Source: Lepeophtheirus salmonis (taxonomy: Eukaryota > Arthropoda > Copepoda > Siphonostomatoida > Caligidae). From it: 64,000 bases of DNA. Both the position numbers and the translations under genes were made by a program. The stretch spans positions 38,811,971 to 38,875,970 of the forward strand of contig NC_052134.2 of NCBI RefSeq assembly GCF_016086655.4. The letters are read 5' to 3'. The notes under the pieces were generated by a model. That model had not been told where the DNA came from. It did no database searches and worked only from the letters and a program-made list of their open reading frames with translations. Within the stretch, counting starts at the first letter, position 1. Every line of letters starts with the position of its first letter. Positions 61,240 to 64,000 of the stretch are shown here, in pieces.

Positions 61240-61525
61240 AGTATGATTTCAGAATTGGAAATGTCGTCATCATCAAGGAGTTCATTAATTTGAGTATAAT
61301 CCATGTTTGAAATTTCAATAGCGATAAGACCCGTCTTTTGTAAAAATTGTCTGTACTAGCCAAATCTTTTTTATAGTGTACTTGATTCTAAAATTGACTG
61401 TATAACTTATTCAAATTCCCCCGTTTCCCAAAGGTATTCTGACTGATTTGCAACTGCCAATAACGTGTCCCTTGTTGCACGGAATGTTTCTTCTGTTAGA
61501 CCTCTTGATCCATTCTTCTAAAAAT
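61240..61525 (-). pseudogene. P-element/THAP9-type transposase C-terminal remnant
   Basis: One minus-strand frame reads NGSRGLTEETFRATRDTLLA, VANQSEYLWETGEFE, stop, VIQSILESSTL, stop, KRFG, stop, YRQ, then AIEISNMDYTQINELLDDDD. The pattern 'GLT.ETF.A...TLL.L...SEYLLE..G+.YVL.GK+QSD.LE.RFG.YRQ' is the conserved C-terminal part of P-element-like and THAP9 transposases. Three stops lie in the same frame, and a short deletion follows YRQ. In living elements this region contributes to the GTP-dependent transposase. Confidence 0.6.
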
Positions 61526-61825
61526 ACTGCAAATTATTAGGAACCCCACATCTATCATATTTAAGTATCCTTATGTATATTCATCGTTTTTGTCCAAAAA
61601 GCTGCGTTTTACTTGAGAAAAGTTTAGGGCGCAGAGATTCCTATCATGGGAGGTATATGTTGTGACAAACAAGGTTATCTTTACTCTGGAAACAATAATA
61701 TATATTTTTAAAGTTGTTCACTACCTTGATCAAGATGACTACACTTTTTGTGTTGTCGTGTGGATGAGCAATTGTCAATTGAGTTCTGGAGGTTCTATCC
61801 ACATAAATTTATGTGTTTGTTCACA

Positions 61826-61913
61826 ATTTATGATATTTCAATCGATGAAAACTTACACCAGGGTCCTTTTCACTGTTGTTATACCCTTGCTTATAGCCAG
61901 GAAGCACAGCGCT
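61826..61913 (-). pseudogene. THAP-type zinc finger remnant
   Basis: The minus strand gives LPGYKQGYNNSEKDPGVSFH followed by RLKYHKL and a stop; a one-base shift upstream gives K-R-C-A in front. 'C.VPGC..GY........VSFH.+P' is the start of the THAP DNA-binding domain, with the second Cys now Tyr. It lies about 300 bp upstream of the P-element-type C-terminus in the same orientation, the order expected for a THAP-domain transposase gene that has lost its middle. Confidence 0.5.
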
Positions 61914-62149
61914 TGAATCCTATAACTAAATATAATTCAAACTAAGTCTCATGAGCACAACCATTAAAATCACGTTTTTTCAATATATACTATGTTATAT
62001 TTCGGTGAAAAAGAGAGCTCTCTATTCTTACATTCATAGTCTTGTATATTAGGATTTAATAAAATATAAATGCTGTTATGTTAAAAATAATTTTGTTTCT
62101 TTTTGTTAGTGTGCGCTCCTATTACGAATTTACAGATCCCTCTCCCAAC

Positions 62150-62390
62150 ATACTTTTTTTTTTAAAACTCTTACTGTTCTTTCCTTTTTGAGGAGGGAAC
62201 ACGGCATATAAATTTATATAAGTATTGTTATATTAAGTAGTTACGTGGGTGTGTGCTCATGAAAAATGGAGAGTAGCACTGAAGATAACTCTTGGGGAGT
62301 TATCTTCTATATTATTCGTGAAAAATTGGTCTTTTAGATGGCGTCTAATTACTCGGGCAATGCCAAGTACTAACGCTAATAACGTATCAA
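62150..62390 (+). repeat. Interspersed repeat family R1, copy 2
   Basis: GAGGAGGGAACACGGCATAT, then ATATAAGTATTGTTATATTA, AGTAGTTACGTGGGTGTGTG, CTCATGAAAAATGG and GGCAATGCCAAGTACTA. Same order as 36838-37055. It contains a private palindrome, AGATAACTC...GAGTTATCT, near 62284-62307. Confidence 0.5.
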
Positions 62391-62985
62391 AAAGAAAATT
62401 ATAAATTATATGCCGGGACGCTGCATTACTCAAAATCTATCCCCAATAGAGAGTATTGTTCAATTCAAAATTATGACTTCAATGAAAAAAAACTTATCTC
62501 GTAAAGTATTTGGTCTACAAAATACATTTTAATGGAACATGCTTTTGTGATCCTTGATGTTGCTCAGAGGGAATTTTTAATAATTTCTCTTTCAATTTGA
62601 TTTTGAAATTCGCTGGTTAAAAATAAAACCTCTTGCCAGTAGGATAAGCATTGTTGATTATAAGAAGATAGTAATTTATATGAATGCATTTTTTGATAGA
62701 AAATATCTTACTGTTAACCAAATACCAGTAATAATCTGACTCAATGACGCAAATAAAAATTTCAGAGAATAAATTTCAGTGATTCTATATTATCCATGTT
62801 ATAAAAATGTTGACTATGGTTAAAGGAAAGAGGTTGTTTGCTTAGCTTTTTATTACAGCGTCAGAGTTGAATATCCCTTATCTACTTAGAAACTATTTTT
62901 ACTGATACACCCATATCCATGATCAATGGTTCTGGATAATACTGTATTTATAAAAAAATGAGCATGAGACAATTTTGAATATTTT

Positions 62986-63215
62986 TTATTCTATACGTTC
63001 TCCTCCTACCTCAAGGACAGCATCCACACACGACCATAAAGCTTTAACGGACTTTGAGACCTCCGCAGCGTCCATAGAGCTGGTCACAGGTCTAATGGAC
63101 GATATCAAGTTCTCCACAGAGTTATGGTAGATTGCACAGGCCTCACCCTCCAACTTTCCCTGCAGGTAAAAATCATAAGGATTAAGATCAAGAGAGTTGG
63201 TGGTCAGGTCTCCAA
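62986..63215 (-). pseudogene. C-terminal fragment of a Tc1/mariner-type transposase
   Basis: SLDLNPYDFYLQGKLEGEAC, then AIYHNSVENLISSIRPVTSS, MDAAEVSKSVKALWSCVDAV and LEVGGERIE to the stop at 62986. It holds the third catalytic Asp (NPYDF) and runs to the natural end without a stop, better preserved than most relics here. The residues before SLDLN come from a different element (see 63216-63345), so this copy is a fusion or nested insertion. Confidence 0.7.
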
Positions 63216-63345
63216 GCAAAGTAGAAAAGTTTTCCTCCAAGTTTGTCTTTAATCAGTTTTGTTGCACCATTGTTGATGCCACTATTGCTAGCTGTTGTGT
63301 CAAATATTAGACCAACAACGGTTTTTTTCAAGTTCCATGCTTCCA
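63216..63345 (-). pseudogene. Fragment of orphan arthropod 'family A' protein
   Basis: The minus-strand frame reads EAWNLKKTVVGLIFDTTASN, then SGINNGATKLIKDKLGGKLF and YFAW. The 'VG+.FDTTASN.G...GAC.LLE..LGR.LL.LACRHH' segment is the N-terminal landmark of the family whose middle and C-terminal parts lie at 14410-15240. It is open with no stops over 44 codons. It is joined at about 63215 to a Tc1/mariner transposase C-terminus in the same strand sense. Confidence 0.6.
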
Positions 63346-63349
63346 ATAA

Positions 63350-64000
63350 TAATTTAATCTAATTTATACCATTAAGAATCAATTTATTTTAGTAAGTTAT
63401 ATTGTATTGTGTTTTTATTATTCAGTTATTAGTTTTATTTAAAGAAAATATGTATTTTTTGTATTGTATTTCTATTTTTGTATACATATACGTCAAGATA
63501 ATAATAACATAGGGGAATATCGGAAAAGACAGGGGGAAAATTATAGAAAAAAAGAATTTTCTTATATTTGGGGTAAAATTTACCTATGGGCACAAATATA
63601 GGGTTAATGCCAATTTTATACAAATTGAAGTTCAGTTTATTGGCTTTGATTTGATGCCCATATCATTGCTATACGATAAGCTATTGCGAAGTTATAGTAA
63701 AATGAGTACAAGTAGTAATGTTTTTTTGCCTCTTTTAGAGCTACCAATAATAAATATTCAAGGCCCAAACGGCAGGCATAGCCCAGGGTTCAAAATCCAA
63801 ATGGGAGGTATATTTCGTTTCTATAGACCTTGGAGAACGGGGAAAAGTCAAATATTAAAAGGTTTTAAAAAAAAGTTAAAATCTAAATAGGTCTAATATA
63901 CATGGATCTGTCTGGGTACCCTTTGATGGATCTCTTATGCCCTACCAGGAACCTGGTGGTCCTTTATTGTTACTTTTGGGACTGTACTTGGGCCTATGGA
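63350..64000. other. AT-rich DNA, then an unassigned open frame
   Basis: Nothing is recognised to 63640. From 63651 to 63890 a 79-codon plus-strand frame (segment PLLELPIINIQGPNGRHSPG then FKIQMGGIFRFYRPWRTGKS) is less AT-rich and protein-like, and similar composition continues to the window edge in another frame (MDLLCPTRNLVVLYCYF-like). It could be a decayed repeat or part of one cut by the window end. Confidence 0.25.

Noticed and set aside
61662..61945. Two overlapping plus-strand frames (84 and 65 codons)
   Set aside because: They lie antisense to the THAP-type remnant and resemble no family.
1..64000. CRISPR array, operons, ribosome binding sites or bacterial promoters
   Set aside because: The sequence is eukaryotic in character (LINEs, mariner, tRNA-derived SINEs, dense stops); no regularly spaced repeats of CRISPR type were found.

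Overview
The window is eukaryotic, very AT-rich, and looks like transposon-packed intergenic DNA. I find no intact host gene. The few regions with protein-like codon order are broken relics of mobile elements, and the longest open frames (about 110 codons) belong to repeats. The mix of Tc1/mariner relics, decayed LINEs, a tRNA-derived SINE and two repetitive protein families that I know only as uncharacterised arthropod proteins suggests an arthropod. A parasitic copepod of the sea-louse type (Lepeophtheirus/Caligus) is my best guess; it rests on memory of similar repeats, not on a search.

Layout. 1-9 kb: AT-rich DNA with two Tc1/mariner fragments (3.05 and 7.0 kb) and a roughly 930-bp inverted-repeat element (8121-9050). 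12.8-18.3 kb: a transposase fragment, three SINE copies, a transposon with inverted arms of about 650 bp around a decayed arthropod-type protein gene (13583-16070), and an internally deleted Tc1/mariner copy. 19.6-26.2 kb: a solo arm of another inverted-repeat element, a decayed copy of a second arthropod protein family (20562-21510), a transposase fragment and a LINE tail. 28.2-31.2 kb: three Tc1/mariner relics, one with both terminal inverted repeats. 33-41.5 kb: more SINEs, two copies of the element also seen at 17.5 kb, a MITE-like element and a LINE 3' fragment. 42.1-45.4 kb: a decayed LINE with endonuclease and reverse transcriptase remains. 46-50.5 kb: four non-autonomous or internally deleted DNA elements and a SINE. 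50.5-56.8 kb: nothing recognisable. 56.8-64 kb: a foldback element, a broken frame with a Nanos-like zinc-finger remnant, a tandem MITE pair, a THAP/P-element-type transposase remnant, and a chimera of two transposon fragments.

How the parts relate. Nothing forms a pathway. The recurring theme is dead or non-autonomous DNA transposons that keep both ends (helix-turn-helix end and transposase C-terminus, or only the inverted repeats) and have lost the middle. The most novel candidate is the long-inverted-repeat element at 13583-16070. It links an orphan arthropod protein family to a structured mobile element; a second fragment of that family lies at 63216-63345. All family names come from motif recognition by eye.
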